DNA of 64,000 nt. Origin: Cephalopachus bancanus (taxonomy: Eukaryota; Chordata; Mammalia; Primates; Tarsiidae). Below are positions 33,927 to 44,875 of the stretch, piece after piece (the first letter of the stretch is position 1; each line of letters opens with the position of its first letter). The stretch is from positions 5,642,001 to 5,706,000 of the forward strand of contig JAPVLO010000007.1 in NCBI GenBank assembly GCA_027257055.1, written 5' to 3'. A program made the translations under genes and the position numbers. The notes under the pieces were generated by a model. That model was not told the origin of the DNA. It ran no database searches and saw only the letters and a list, made by a program, of their open reading frames with translations.

Positions 33927-36900
33927 ATGGACTTAATTGATACTTACAGAACACTCCATCCAAAGACCACAGAATACACATTTTACTCATCACCACATGG
34001 AACATATTCTAAGATCGACCACATACTCGGCCATAAATCAAGTATAAGCAAATTTAAAAGGACCGAAATTCTACCAAACACCTTCTCGGACCACAGTGGA
34101 ATAAAAATAAATATTGACACCAACAAAGTCCCCCCAAAACCCACAAAGACATGGACACTAAACAGCATGATGCTAAACAACTCCTGGGTCAATGACGAAA
34201 TCAAAACAGGGATCAAAAGATACCTGGAAACAAATGAAAATGAAGAAACATCTTACCAAAATCTCTGGGATGCCCTGAAAGCTGTAGTAAGAGGGGAATT
34301 TATATCCCTACAAACACACATGAAGAAAATGGAAGGAACAGAAATTCACAATCTAACAAGCCACCTAAAGAAGCTGGAAAAGCAAGACCACAAAAACCCT
34401 AATTTCAGCAGAAGAATCCAGATCACCAAAATAAAAGCCCAAATCCAGGACATAGAAGACAAAAAGATAATTGAAAAAATCAATGAAACAAAAAGCTGGT
34501 TCTTCGAAAGAATAAACAAGATCGATGGTCCCCTAGCTAGACTGACCAAGAAAAAACGAGAAAAAAAACAAATAAGCATAATCAGAAACACAAAAGATGA
34601 AGTCACATCTGACCCTGAAGAAATACAAAAGATCATTAGAGACTACTATGTACACTTGTATGGAAACAAACTTGAAAACCACAAGGAAATGGAGGACTTT
34701 CTGACATCACACAATCTACCTAGGTTGGAACAAGAAGAAATTGAGTCCCTAAATAGACCAATTACAATCAAGGAAATCGACTACGTAATAAGAAAACTTC
34801 CTACAAAAAAAAGCCCTGGTCCAGATGGCTTTCCAGCAGAATTCTACAAGACATTCAAGGAGGAGCTGATACCAATCCTACTGAAGGTATTCCAGGCGAT
34901 AGAAAAAGATGGAACCCTCCCCAAATCATTTTATGAAGCCAACATCACACTGATACCCAAGCCAGGTAAAGATCCAACAAAGAAAGAGAACTACAGGCCA
35001 ATATCTTTGATGAACATAGATGCTAAAATTCTCAACAAAATCCTAGCAAACAGGATTCAACAATACATCTCAAAAATCATTCACCATGACCAAGTAGGCT
35101 TCATTCCTGGCATGCAAGGTTGGTTCAACATTCGTAAAACCATAAATGTAATTAAATACATCAACAGATGTCAAAACAAAAACCACATGATCATATCATT
35201 AGATGCAGAAAAAGCTTTTGATAAAATCCAGCACCCCTTCTTGATAAAAACCCTTGAACATCTAGGCATACGGGGAACATACCTCAAAATAGTAAAAGCC
35301 ATCTACGAGAAACCTACAGCCTGCATACTCCTAAATGGACAAAAATTGGAACCAATTCCCCTGAAAACTGGAACTAGACAAGGATGCCCACTCTCTCCCC
35401 TCCTGTTCAACATAGTATTGGAAGTCCTGGCTAGAGCAATCAGAGAAGACGAGGCAATCAGAGGTATTCAAATAGGAAAAGAGGAAGTCAAGTTATCTCT
35501 CTATGCAGATGATATGATGGTGTACCTTGAAAACCCAAGAGAATCTGTTAAAGGCCTCCTTACATTGATAAAGGCCTTTGGCAAAGTCTCAGGATACAAA
35601 ATAAATGTACAAAAGACAATCGCATTTCTCTACACCAATAATAAACAAACAGAAACCCAAATAAAAAACACAATTCCATTCACAATAGCCACAAAAAAAA
35701 TGAAATACCTTGGCATCTTCCTAACCAGAGATGTGAAAGACCTTTACAATGCAAATTACAAAACACTGCTCAAAGAAATCAAAGCTGACATGAACAAGTG
35801 GAAAAATATCCCATGCTCATGGATCGGAAGAATCAACATTGTGAAGATGTCCATCTTACCTAAGGCAATCTACAAATTCAATGCAATACCCATTAAATTA
35901 CCAATAACATTCTTCTCTGACCTAGAAAAAACAACACAGGAATTCATATGGAAACACAAACGTCCAAGAATAGCCAGAACAATCCTCAGCAAAAAAAACA
36001 AAGCAGGTGGTATCACAATACCAGACTTCAAACTTTACTATAAGGCTACAATCATCAAAACAGCTTGGTATTGGTACAAGAACAGGCATATAGATCAATG
36101 GAACAGAATTGAGATTCCAGAAGCAAAACCTCAATTCCTCAACCAACTCATCTTCGACAAAGCCCCCACCACCTACCAATGGGGGGAGGAGAACCTATTC
36201 AGTAAATGGTGCTGGGAAAACTGGTTGACCACATGTAGAAGATTGAAACAGGACCCCTATCTATCCCCATGCACAAAGGTTAACTCCAAATGGATCAGAG
36301 ACCTAAATGTAAAACCTCAAACCATAAGAACATTAGAAAAGGAAGGAAATACTCTCATGGAAATCGGAACGGGCATCCAATTCCTGTACAAAACCCGAAA
36401 CCCACAGGACTTAAGAGAGAAGATAGACAAATGGGACCTTATTAAACTGACAAGCTTCTGCAAAGCCAAAGAAACCATCAAGAGAGTAGGGAGACAGCCT
36501 ACAGACTGGGAAAAAGTATTTGCAAACTCTAGGTCTGACAAAGGCTTAACATCCTGGATCTACAAGGAACTGAAACGTACTGAAAAGAAGAAAACAAGCA
36601 ACCCCATTATAAAATGGGCAAAAGATATGAACAGACACTTCACAAAAGAAGACATTCGAGCAGCCAACAAACACATGAAGAAATGCTCAACCTCACTAAT
36701 CATCAGGGAGATGCAAATCAAAACCACACTGAGATATCACCTAACTCCAGTCAGAATGGCAATTATCAACAACTCAAAAAATAACAGCTGCTGGAGAGGC
36801 TGTGGTGAAAAGGGAACACTTCTACACTGTTGGTGGGAGTGTAAGCTAGTGCAACCTCTGTGGAAAGCAGTGTGGCGATTCCTGAAAGCTCTAAATATTG

Positions 36901-37220
36901 ACCTTCCTTATGACTCTGCAATCCCCCTACTGGGAATATACCCTGAAGAACACAAATCACTCTATAAAAAAGATACCTGTACACGTATGTTTATCGCAGC
37001 GTTATTCACAATAGCAAGAACCTGGAAACAACCATGCTGCCCATCAAAAGAGGACTGGATTAAAAAAATGTGGTACATATACACGATGGAATACTACACA
37101 GCCATGAAAAAGAACAAAATCATGGATTTCGCAGCTACCTGGATGGAACTAGAGTCTATAATACTGAGTGACCTCTCACAGAAACAAAAATCAGAATATC
37201 ACATGTTTTCACTCATATAA
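33927..37220 (+). CDS. L1 ORF2 protein (endonuclease/reverse transcriptase), N-terminally truncated
   Basis: Open for 1,097 codons and also open upstream to the 5' junction (in-frame Asp-Gln before the first Met), so the ATG is internal to ORF2. Alignment to human ORF2p residue landmarks gives an offset of 174: residue 1 here is about 175 there, and the total would be about 1,271 against 1,275. Endonuclease remnant: KIDHI with Asp31 (human D205) and SDH with His56 (human H230). The earlier catalytic Asn/Glu/Asp residues are missing, so nicking activity is not expected. Reverse transcriptase: Asp426 in LDAEKAFD and Tyr-Ala-Asp-Asp at 526-529 (human D600, D702, D703). The zinc-knuckle-like Cys955-Cys959-His967-Cys972 is intact. 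Human L1 has Phe in place of Tyr526. There are no premature stops or frameshifts. Translation from this copy is unlikely without an external promoter. Confidence 0.95.
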   Translation: MDLIDTYRTLHPKTTEYTFYSSPHGTYSKIDHILGHKSSISKFKRTEILPNTFSDHSGIKINIDTNKVPPKPTKTWTLNSMMLNNSWVNDEIKTGIKRYLETNENEETSYQNLWDALKAVVRGEFISLQTHMKKMEGTEIHNLTSHLKKLEKQDHKNPNFSRRIQITKIKAQIQDIEDKKIIEKINETKSWFFERINKIDGPLARLTKKKREKKQISIIRNTKDEVTSDPEEIQKIIRDYYVHLYGNKLENHKEMEDFLTSHNLPRLEQEEIESLNRPITIKEIDYVIRKLPTKKSPGPDGFPAEFYKTFKEELIPILLKVFQAIEKDGTLPKSFYEANITLIPKPGKDPTKKENYRPISLMNIDAKILNKILANRIQQYISKIIHHDQVGFIPGMQGWFNIRKTINVIKYINRCQNKNHMIISLDAEKAFDKIQHPFLIKTLEHLGIRGTYLKIVKAIYEKPTACILLNGQKLEPIPLKTGTRQGCPLSPLLFNIVLEVLARAIREDEAIRGIQIGKEEVKLSLYADDMMVYLENPRESVKGLLTLIKAFGKVSGYKINVQKTIAFLYTNNKQTETQIKNTIPFTIATKKMKYLGIFLTRDVKDLYNANYKTLLKEIKADMNKWKNIPCSWIGRINIVKMSILPKAIYKFNAIPIKLPITFFSDLEKTTQEFIWKHKRPRIARTILSKKNKAGGITIPDFKLYYKATIIKTAWYWYKNRHIDQWNRIEIPEAKPQFLNQLIFDKAPTTYQWGEENLFSKWCWENWLTTCRRLKQDPYLSPCTKVNSKWIRDLNVKPQTIRTLEKEGNTLMEIGTGIQFLYKTRNPQDLREKIDKWDLIKLTSFCKAKETIKRVGRQPTDWEKVFANSRSDKGLTSWIYKELKRTEKKKTSNPIIKWAKDMNRHFTKEDIRAANKHMKKCSTSLIIREMQIKTTLRYHLTPVRMAIINNSKNNSCWRGCGEKGTLLHCWWECKLVQPLWKAVWRFLKALNIDLPYDSAIPLLGIYPEEHKSLYKKDTCTRMFIAALFTIARTWKQPCCPSKEDWIKKMWYIYTMEYYTAMKKNKIMDFAATWMELESIILSDLSQKQKSEYHMFSLI

Positions 37221-37436
37221 TGGACCTTGAACATCCAATGTAATACTATAAGAAAATGACTGATGGTACTGGGAAATTATGGGGGGGGGGATGGGATTAA
37301 CAGTAGCTAATATCTATCTGGGACTGGGAAAACACCTCTTATCAATAGGGTGCCTGAATAAAACGTAATTGTACACCTAACCCTTAACTGTACCCTACAA
37401 AACGATAATAAAAAATACTGATTATAAAAAAAAAAA
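37221..37436 (+). promoter_or_regulatory. L1 3' UTR with G10 run and polyadenylation signals
   Basis: The 3' UTR after ORF2 holds ten consecutive G at 37281-37290, the counterpart of the G-rich tract known in primate L1 3' UTRs. AATAAA occurs at about 37357 and again at about 37408, just before the A tail that starts near 37426. The region lacks the human L1PA 3' UTR sequence. Confidence 0.8.
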
Positions 37437-37452
37437 AAAGAAAGTGATTAAG

Positions 37453-37734
37453 TAGATAATAAAATATGTATCAAATATAGTCCATGAAATGTTGTGATTG
37501 GGAAGCACATATCCAATCCAAGCCTCCTCTGATAGATGGGAAATTATCAGAGGCATGTGGCTTTCTATGCCCACCCCAATGGCTGTTGGCAAAATTGAGG
37601 CTAAAGTCAAGGTCACTTTGAGTGAATGGCCCCAAGTTCATGGCTATTGAACTACAGATACCTCCAAGTTCATTGTTATTCCTTTGAGCCCTATTGATGT
37701 TTAACTAGAAGAAAAATCCATAGAAGAGCCAGCA
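37453..37734. other. Right flank of the L1, no gene
   Basis: Anonymous sequence continuing the pre-insertion locus. Confidence 0.4.
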
Positions 37735-37960
37735 TTGAATGGGAGCATAGCTTGTGTCTGGTGTTGTGGAAGGCACTTAAACATGTATTAACTCATTGAA
37801 GCCTTCAAGCAACTCTCTTTAAAGTAGGTATTGCTACCACACCAATTTCACAGGTAAGGAAACTGTGGCAGGGAGAAGTTGAGCGACTCACCTACAGTTG
37901 CCCAGTTGGTAAATGGTAAAGGCAGGTTAAGAACCCAGGCTCCAGAGTTCATATCCTTAC
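37735..37960 (+). repeat. MIR SINE fragment
   Basis: 'gtgttgtggaaggcacttaaacatgtattaactcattgaagcc', 'ccaatttcacaggtaaggaaactg' and 'ttgcccagttggtaaatgg' form a nearly complete MIR. Confidence 0.88.
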
Positions 37961-37969
37961 CTACTAGGA

Positions 37970-38132
37970 GATACATTCTTACTTTTGAGTAATGTTTGCC
38001 TTGAATTAAATATATATGATTCTAAAAATGTATACACATTTAAAATATGATGTTCACTCAAAAGATGACATTAATCAAATGAATGCTAGCCAGGCAACAG
38101 GCAGGAAAGTCAAAGAAAATGGCTGAATCATA
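37970..38132 (+). repeat. Duplicated block E, paired with 33291-33457
   Basis: GATACATTCTTACTTTTGAG to GAATCATAG. Begins immediately after a MIR. Same orientation as its partner on the other side of the L1. No repeat family recognised. Confidence 0.88.
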
Positions 38133-38290
38133 GTTGAGTGAATGTCATACTACACATTGCTACCATAATTTAATTCAACTTCAAAAAGTAATGCATAGAT
38201 AACATCTCTTAAAATGTGTATACATTTTAAGAAAGGAAAAAAACTGTATTAAAATAGTAATACTCAATATATACCAATAACAAAAGATGA

Positions 38291-38586
38291 ACCAGGCTTG
38301 GTGGCTCAGCCTATAATCCCGTGCTTTGGGAGACTGAAGTGAGTGGATTGCCTGAACCTGCAGGTTCTAGACCCACCTGGGCAACTTGGCGAGACCTCAT
38401 CTCTACAATAAATCAAAAAATTAGATGGGCGTGGTAGCGCATGCCTGTAATTCCGGCTACTCGGAAGGCTGAGGTGGAAGGATCGCCAGAGCCCAGCAGG
38501 TTGAGGCTGCAGTGGCCAGAAGCTGCCACTGCACTCCAGTCTGGGCAACAGAGTGAGACTCCAACTCAAAAAAAAAAAAAAAAAAA
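38291..38586 (+). mobile_element. Alu SINE (plus), lineage type
   Basis: ACCAGGCTTGGTGGCTCAGC to CCAACTC followed by about 19 A. Very similar to the young Alu at 26802 but with more CpG decay. Target duplication unclear (AAAAGATGAA / AAAAGAAGAA). Confidence 0.95.
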
Positions 38587-38741
38587 GAAGAATACAAGTC
38601 ACATTTGACTTCTGCAATTATAAGAGCTGCTCAAAATCATTATCATCAGCATCCAGACACTTCAGATTATGGCGAGCATCTCTTAACATTTCTTAAAATG
38701 GGTATACTTTTTTTGGCATCCCAGTATATATACATGTGTTT

Positions 38742-38772
38742 GTGTATATATATGTATATGTATGTGTGTGTG

Positions 38773-38816
<44 letters not shown>
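38742..38816. repeat. (TATG)n/(TG)n then (AC)n microsatellite with inverted-repeat junction
   Basis: GTATATATATGTATATGTAT runs into GTGTGTGTG, then AT, then about 21 AC units. TG and AC blocks meet head to head, so the junction can pair with itself. Confidence 0.95.
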
Positions 38817-38821
<5 letters not shown>

Positions 38822-39059
38822 CACATATATCTCCAAAATGTACTTAATGGCTGTCTATGTGCAGAAAGGTGGAAGGTTAAGTGTCTGGGGGAAGAAAGTC
38901 TCATGCACATGATGGAAACATAAGCACTTGGATGGATTTGAGGACAACAGACCTGTGGGGGAGGGAATCCCTGAGATACCCTAGGAGGGAAGGCTGGGGA
39001 AGCAGGTAGAGAGAGGTCATATGGGAGCCTCAAGATGGTGGAAAGGAGCATGGATTTCA

Positions 39060-40735
39060 CTTTGTGTTTTAATCAACTCTATTGAGGTATAACTTGCATT
39101 TGACAAAAGGTGCAGATTTTGGGCAATACGTAGTATGAGCTTTGGCAAACACTTCCACACTAAGCAAGGTAGAAGCATTTCCACCTAACCAGAATTTCCC
39201 TTATTCTCCCTTGCAAGCAGTTCCCCCCACCCACCTGAGAGCCAGGCGTGAGTTTTGCTATCACAGCTTGGTTTTCCCTGCTCGAGAACCTCCTATACAC
39301 TGGATTGTCAGAGCGTGCATCTTTGGGTGTGGTTTTGTGTGCACTGCGTGTTAATGGCAGCATCCATTTGCTGAAGGTAACTGAGGTCAGTCCCTTCTGC
39401 TGATGAGCTATATTTACCTGCCGGTGATGCTTGGATGTTTCCGGTGTTCGGTGATGAATGAAACGGGTGTTTTTGTGGGTACAATTTAAGGGTTGTATCA
39501 CAGGGCGATGGTCTTTTGAGAATCATTTTCTGAGTGGTGGTCTATTTTGTATTTCAACCTGCACTGTGTGAGAGTTCCAGTTGTCCACGCTTGCTAACAT
39601 ATAAAGAGCCACCCTTGAGGGGGTGACCCAGAGTTTCTTTGTAGTTAGCATGTTTTTCCCTGAACTGATGGCACTGAGCACCACTGCATGCATTTATCAG
39701 CCATTTGTGTATATTCTTTTGCAAAATGTCTGTTCAAGTCTTTTACTTATTTTTTAAAATTGAGCTATTTGTCTTCACAGAAGATATTTAAAATATGTCC
39801 TGTAGAAGATTTTTGTCAGACATGTGTACTGTGAATATTTCTGAACCAGTCTTTGGTTTATCTTTTTATTTTCTTAATGATGTCTTTTAAAGAGGAGAAG
39901 TTTTTAATCTTAAAGTCCAATTTATTATTAATGCTTTTTGGTGCTGTTTAGGGAACCTTCACTTTTCCCAAGTTGGCAAAGTTATTCTCCTCTGTTTTTT
40001 TTCCAGAAGTTTTATAGTTTTCATTTTTTATGATTAAGTCTTTCATCCATCTCATACTTATTTTTGTCTATGCTGTAAAGTAGGGATTGAGATTATTATT
40101 ATGTTAATCAGTTTGGATATGTATTATTCTGGTACCAGAATTGGAAATTATAATTCATTCTCCAATGAATTATCTTGACATCCTTGTAAAAAAAAATCAG
40201 CTGTCTATACATAAGTGGATCTATTTCTGGTCTCTATTGTCTCCCATTGATCATTTTGTCTATCCTTATGCAAGTACCACACTATCTCAATAATTGTAGG
40301 ACAGTAAATCTTGAAGCTGGGTGGACTAAGCCCTCCATTTTTATTCTTTTAAAGATTGCTTTAGATATTATATGTGCTTTGCATTTCCATATAAAGTTTG
40401 GAATCAGATTATCAATTTCCACAAAAAGGCACACTGGGGCTTTTATAGGGATTGCATGGACCATATAAATCAATTTAGAGAAAAATTTGCATCTTAAAAA
40501 TATTGAGTCCTCTCCGTGAACATGGCATATTTCTCCATTTGCTTAGGTCTGCTGTAATTTCTCTCCGCAACATTTTCTAATTTGGGGGACAGAGATCTTG
40601 TACATTTAATTAAATCTATACCTAAGTATTTTATGCTTTCTGATACTATTATAAGTAGCATTGTTGAATATTTTGTAATCCATGGTTTGTTGCTAAGACA
40701 CAGCAACACAATTGATTTCTGTTTGTTGATGGTTG
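39060..40735 (-). mobile_element. Old L1M element (minus), ORF2 to 3' UTR
   Basis: 3' UTR-like sequence near 39070-39110 ('tctattgaggtataacttgcatttgac'), then reverse-complement ORF2: 'ttgtttagggaacc', 'ctggtaccagaattgg', 'actatctcaataattgtagg', 'ggcttttatagggattgcatgga', 'taagtattttatgctttctgatac'. Many stops; short residual frames on the minus strand (for example 40282-40473) read as ORF2. Confidence 0.85.
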
Positions 40736-41370
40736 TGGCTGGGAAGGCATAGCACCTAGATCCTCCCCAGGTACCACCCCTCTGAGTGCTTGGAGTGCTT
40801 ATGGCTGATGGATTTCAGCTAAGCCTCTCTCTGACCATTCCCTTTTGCTGAAGGGCACTGTCTTGACCAAGGCTAGGCCTTCCTCAATCAGTGACTGGTC
40901 AGTGCAGGAGTGTGGTCTCCTTGCACTGGTATGGATGGAAAGCTCTGGAGTCTAACCCACAATCTGCGATGGCTGCATCCAGTTCAGCTCCCCCCTCTAT
41001 CTCATCCTGGTTCTTTCACTCTTCCAGTGTTAATTCTGAGAGAACTTCCTGACACATCTCCTGTGTGGGCATTTCCAGCTGTGTCCTACTTAGGAAAACT
41101 TACTTGGGACAGTGGATACCATGAATGAGTCAAGGAAGCGGACTCTAAAATAGGATGGTGAAGTTCAGTTGTGAACTTTTGGCTTGGCTACAAGAGCAAC
41201 CTCCTTGATGGGCAGAGCACTGACAAACCCTGAGAGGAGGGGACTTTGGATTTTTGGCTGCTTCGTCAGTGGGCACCAGAGAAAGGAATGCACTGGTGAG
41301 AGGGAGACCGAGTCCAGCCTGGGGTTCTCTTTTATGGAAGGTTTTATCATAACAGATTCAACTTCTGTAA
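40736..41370. other. Unassigned sequence
   Basis: No repeat or gene recognised. It interrupts the old L1 sequence continuing at 42001. Confidence 0.4.
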
Positions 41371-41683
41371 AAAGTATAGGACGTGGTCATACACGGTGGC
41401 TCAAGCCTGTAATCCCAGCACTTTGGGAAGCTGAATTGAGGGAATTGCCTGAGTCCAAAGGTTAGAGAACAGCCTGGGCAACTTGGTCAGACCTCATCTC
41501 TACAATAAATTAAAAAAAAATTAGCCGGATGTCGTAGCACATGCCTGTAGTTCTGGCTACTTGGAAGGCTAAGGTACAAGGATTGCCTGAGCCCAGCATG
41601 TCGGGGCTGGGGTGGCTGTGAGGGTGCCACTGCACTCCAGCCAGGGCAATGGAGTGAAAGTTAAAAAAAAGTATAGGACATTG
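41371..41683 (+). mobile_element. Alu SINE (plus), first of a tandem pair
   Basis: Alu body about 41384-41662 with an A8 tail. AAAGTATAGGAC on the left (41371-41382) is repeated as AAAGTATAGGACATTG after the tail (about 41668-41683). It shows CTACAATAAATTAAAAA in the middle. Confidence 0.92.
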
Positions 41684-42000
41684 AAGCTGGACTTAGTGGC
41701 TCAGGCCTGTCATCTCAGGACGTTGGGAGGTGGAGGCAAAAGGATTTCCTGAGCCCAGGAGTTCAAGACCAGTCTGGGCAAATCGGCAAGATCTCCTCTA
41801 CAAAATAAATCAAAAAGTTCATTGGGCATGGTGGCCTGAGCCTGTGGTTCCAGCCACTTGGAAGGCTGAAGCTGAAGGATTGCCTGAACCTGGCAGGTCG
41901 AGGCTGCAGTGGCCATGAGTGTGCCCCTGCACTCCAGCCTGGGCAACAGAGTGAGACTCTGACTCAAAAAAAAAAAAAAAAAAAAGGGATAGGACACTGG
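41684..42000 (+). mobile_element. Alu SINE (plus), second of a tandem pair
   Basis: Begins AAGCTGGACTTAGTGGCTCA directly after the first Alu's right target copy and ends GAGTGAGACTCTGACTC plus about 20 A. It is followed by GGATAGGACACTGG (41987-42000), a third copy of the target. Confidence 0.92.
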
Positions 42001-42420
42001 GATTTCATATTTATATTTCTTCTTAAGTCAGTTTTTATTGTTTCTTTTTATGCAACTTTTGATGAATACCATGTTTTAAGAATTTGTAATTTTATCTGTT
42101 TAAAATTTATTAACATTAATCGATACCCAATATTCCCTTATTGCTTCAGTATCTCAGTGAAGACTCTTCTTTTATTCTTAATATTAATACTTTTAATTTC
42201 TCTTTTCTTTTTCAACTTCTCACTAGGCATTTATTAATTTTTTTAGCCTTTTGAAACATTGTTTGTCTTTTAAATTTTCATTATTGTTTACTTTCTATTT
42301 CATTGATTTCCATTTTTTAATTTCTTTTTTGTCTAATTATTTAGAATTTTATTTATACTTTTTCTAACTTTTCAAGGTGGAAGTTAAGATCCTGGGTTTT
42401 ACACCATGCTGGGATTTTAT
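42001..42420 (-). mobile_element. Old AT-rich L1M ORF2 fragment (minus)
   Basis: T-rich sequence such as 'ctttctatttcattgatttc' and 'ttcaaggtggaagttaagatcc' resembles the upstream half of L1M ORF2 in reverse, probably part of the same old copy as 39060-40735. Confidence 0.55.
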
Positions 42421-42739
42421 TTTAGACTTCTAGAGAGTTCTGAGCAAAGCATGGCATGCCCTGGTTTCTATTATAGTAGACAAAGGTAAGTGCAGGGCTT
42501 GGTGCCTCAGACGGTGAGAAGCAGATCAGGTGGGGAGGGCATGGAGGCCTATCCAGGTAAGGTTTGAGATTTGCTCTCTGGATAGCAGTCCTTTCCCGCA
42601 CAAGTTTATGGAAACCAAAGGGAGTCTCTTCATGTTGGGTAGAACTTCCCTGCAAGTAGTGTGCACTGGTGGGACGGAGGGTGAGATGGAGACAGTTCCA
42701 GGGTGTGGCTTAGCCTGGCAGGAGGCAAGGGTTTGCTCT
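42421..42739. other. Unassigned sequence
   Basis: Overlapping frames on both strands (119 codons plus, 100 codons minus) without a recognisable domain. Confidence 0.4.
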
Positions 42740-42960
42740 CTGGGGTCAGGGGTCAGACTGCTTTGGTTTGAGCCACCATGTAAACACCTACTGCTGTGTG
42801 GCCTTGGGAGAGGTGCATGCCCTCTCATGGTATTCTGGAGAATGGGCTCAAGGGCCCAGCCCTCCTTGTGGGGTTCCTTTAAGGATTAAGTGAAATCATC
42901 TGAGGAAAGTCTTGAGCTGAGGGCCTGGCAAGCACTGAGCACTCCATGAGAATCTATAAG
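42740..42960 (+). repeat. MIR SINE fragment
   Basis: 'ctgctgtgtggccttgggag' to 'aaggattaagtgaaatcatctg' and 'gggcctggcaagcactgagcac' follow MIR order. Confidence 0.75.
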
Positions 42961-43383
42961 CAGTTTTATTCCTATGTAGGGTCTCACATTCAGAAAAACT
43001 TCTTGGCTTCAGTGGGGAAACTCTGACTTAGAGTAATTCACCATTTTAATGCAATGAATTGACTCAGTGCAGAGGGAAATGGGAAAACAGGGAGAGACCA
43101 CAGTCCAGGGAGCCTTGGGTCAGCGAAGAGAGGATGCCTTTCAGGCGAAAACTCTCAAACACCCTTGGGTGCCATTTTGATTGGTTTTGTCTATTAGCAT
43201 CTTCCTTTACTTCCCAAGTATGTCTAGGAGGGAAGATCTATTCGTTGGCAACGTTTCTTCTAGCTCCTGCTGAAAGCTCCACGTCCAGGAAGAAACAAAA
43301 GGATTATTACTGGACCTGGCAGCAAGTTCTACTTCTAGACTTCTGTTCAATTTTTTTGAATGTACATGTTCTTTGAAGCTTTT
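42961..43383. other. Unassigned sequence
   Basis: No repeat or gene recognised. The 105-codon frame at 43059-43376 has no recognisable domain. Confidence 0.4.
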
Positions 43384-43717
43384 TTGAATATAATTTTATT
43401 ATTTTTATTTATTGATTGATTGAGTTGGAGTCTCACTCTGTTGCCCATGCTGGAGTGCAGTGGCACACTCACGATCACCCCAGTGTCGATCTCTGGGCTC
43501 TGGTGATCCTTCCACCTCAGCCTTTCATGTAGCTGGAACTACAGGCAAGTGCTACAATGCCCAACCAATTTTTTGTTTATTTGTAGAGATGAGATCTTGC
43601 CAAGTTGCCTGGGTAGGTCTAGATCATGCGGGCTCTGGCAATCCACTTGTCTCGGCCTCCCAAAGTGCTGGGATTACAGGCTGAGCCACCAAGCCTGGTC
43701 TTGAATCTAATCTTAAA
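43384..43717 (-). mobile_element. Alu SINE (minus), sharing its target with an adjacent L1
   Basis: Reverse Alu at about 43401-43700 (tail replaced by TTTATTGATTGATTGAG). TTGAATATAATTTTATT (43384-43400) and TTGAATCTAATCTTAAA (43701-43717) flank it. Confidence 0.88.
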
Positions 43718-44455
43718 ATGATAATCTTGAATCATTTTTAAAAAATTTTAAAATTTACTTCATTTTATTATAAAGATGTGGGGTACAAGTCAGGAGTAAA
43801 TATATAAGTAATGTATATGCAGGTGGAGTTTGGACCTCCAACTGGTCCTCACTTCCCCTGGTTTAAGACCAGGTACCCTTTGTGCTGTTACATGCAGCAT
43901 CCCCTCCCCTGGCAGAGTTCTGAGACTGCCAATCTCTCCCTTGTGTTATTGTGATTAATGTTCAGGTTCCTCTTATGAGTGAACATGTGGTATTTGAATC
44001 TTTTTTTCTGTGATAGATCATTAAGAATGATGGTCTCCAACTCCATCCAATTGGATACCACCTAACTCCAGTAAGGATGGCCATCATCAATAAATCAAAA
44101 AGCAATAGATGTTGATATGGGTGCAGTGAAAAGGGGAGTGCTGCCACACTGTTGATGGAAGTGCAAACTAGTTCAATCTCTATGGAAAATAGTGCAGTCC
44201 TATCTAAATGAACTAGAAATTGACCTTCCATGTGATCCAGCAATCCTCCGCTTGGGAATATGCCCGGAGGAATGGAAATCATTCTACAAAAAAGACACGT
44301 GCACATGCATATTTATTGCTGCACTATGCACAATAGCAAAAACATGGAACCAATCCTGCTGCCCATCAAAAGTGAACTAGATAAAGAAAATGTGATACAT
44401 ATACATGATGGAGTACTACATAGCCATAAAGAATGAATCTAATTTTATATTAATC
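43701..44455 (-). mobile_element. L1 3' end with 5' inversion (twin priming)
   Basis: 43727-44052 is reverse-strand L1 3' end ('tcttatgagtgaacatgtggtatttg', 'gatggtctccaactccatcca'). 44053-44433 is forward-strand ORF2 end ('ggataccacctaactccagtaaggatggcc' through 'actacatagccataaagaatg'). The forward part ends in ORF2 close to where the reverse part begins, so the 5' portion is inverted. TTGAATCTAATCTTAAAATG at 43701 and TGAATCTAATTTTATATTAA at 44434 are the target copies. Frames carry stops. Confidence 0.85.
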
Positions 44456-44875
44456 TTTTAATATGATGTGATTCAATCACAAATCTTGTCTGTCATGTTG
44501 AATGTGTGAGCATACATCACCTTCCACTCTTGGAAGCAACCCTGGGTGGGTTTAGAGAGGTGGGCCTCTTTGGGCTCTGAAAATCTGGAGGCACAGGCTG
44601 GCATTGTCCACCCCTGTTCACCCAACACTCTTGGCCAGCACCAGTCTTCACAGACAACTGCTGTTATTCTGACATGCAGATGAAGATGAACGGGGGAATA
44701 CTCTAGTCTGGGTCTCTGTGCAAAGATGCCTAAAAGCTTTTAGGACATGGAGCTCAGGAGTGTCTTGAGCAGCAGATCTGTGGGTATTGTTGCTTGTCTT
44801 TAACAACATATATGCCTCTTTGTCCCATTACATTTTAAAATAATCAGAAAGCCAATACTGTGCAATTTTGTCCTG
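44456..44875. other. Unassigned sequence
   Basis: No gene or repeat recognised. Confidence 0.4.

Larger units (their letters stand above)
33906..37452 (+). mobile_element. Young 5'-truncated L1 retrotransposon with perfect 16-bp target-site duplication
   Basis: AAAGAAAGTGATTAAG occurs at 33906-33921 and again at 37437-37452. Between them lies an L1 truncated within the endonuclease part of ORF2, with a continuous ORF2 to 37220, a short 3' UTR and a poly(A) of about 14 nt. No second-strand inversion is present. The opposite-strand target CTTT/AAA resembles the L1 endonuclease site TTTT/AA. The 5' UTR promoter and ORF1 are absent, so the copy cannot launch its own transcript. Its clean duplication and open frame suggest a recent insertion. 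The 3' UTR is unlike human L1PA, supporting a different primate lineage. Confidence 0.97.

Noticed and set aside
34346..34636. Antisense frames within the L1 (also 35922-36179, 36317-36541, 36766-36984)
   Set aside because: Shadows of the long ORF2 in the opposite strand.
33906..37452. Full-length, autonomous L1
   Set aside because: The 5' UTR, ORF1 and the first ~174 residues of ORF2, including key endonuclease residues, are missing.
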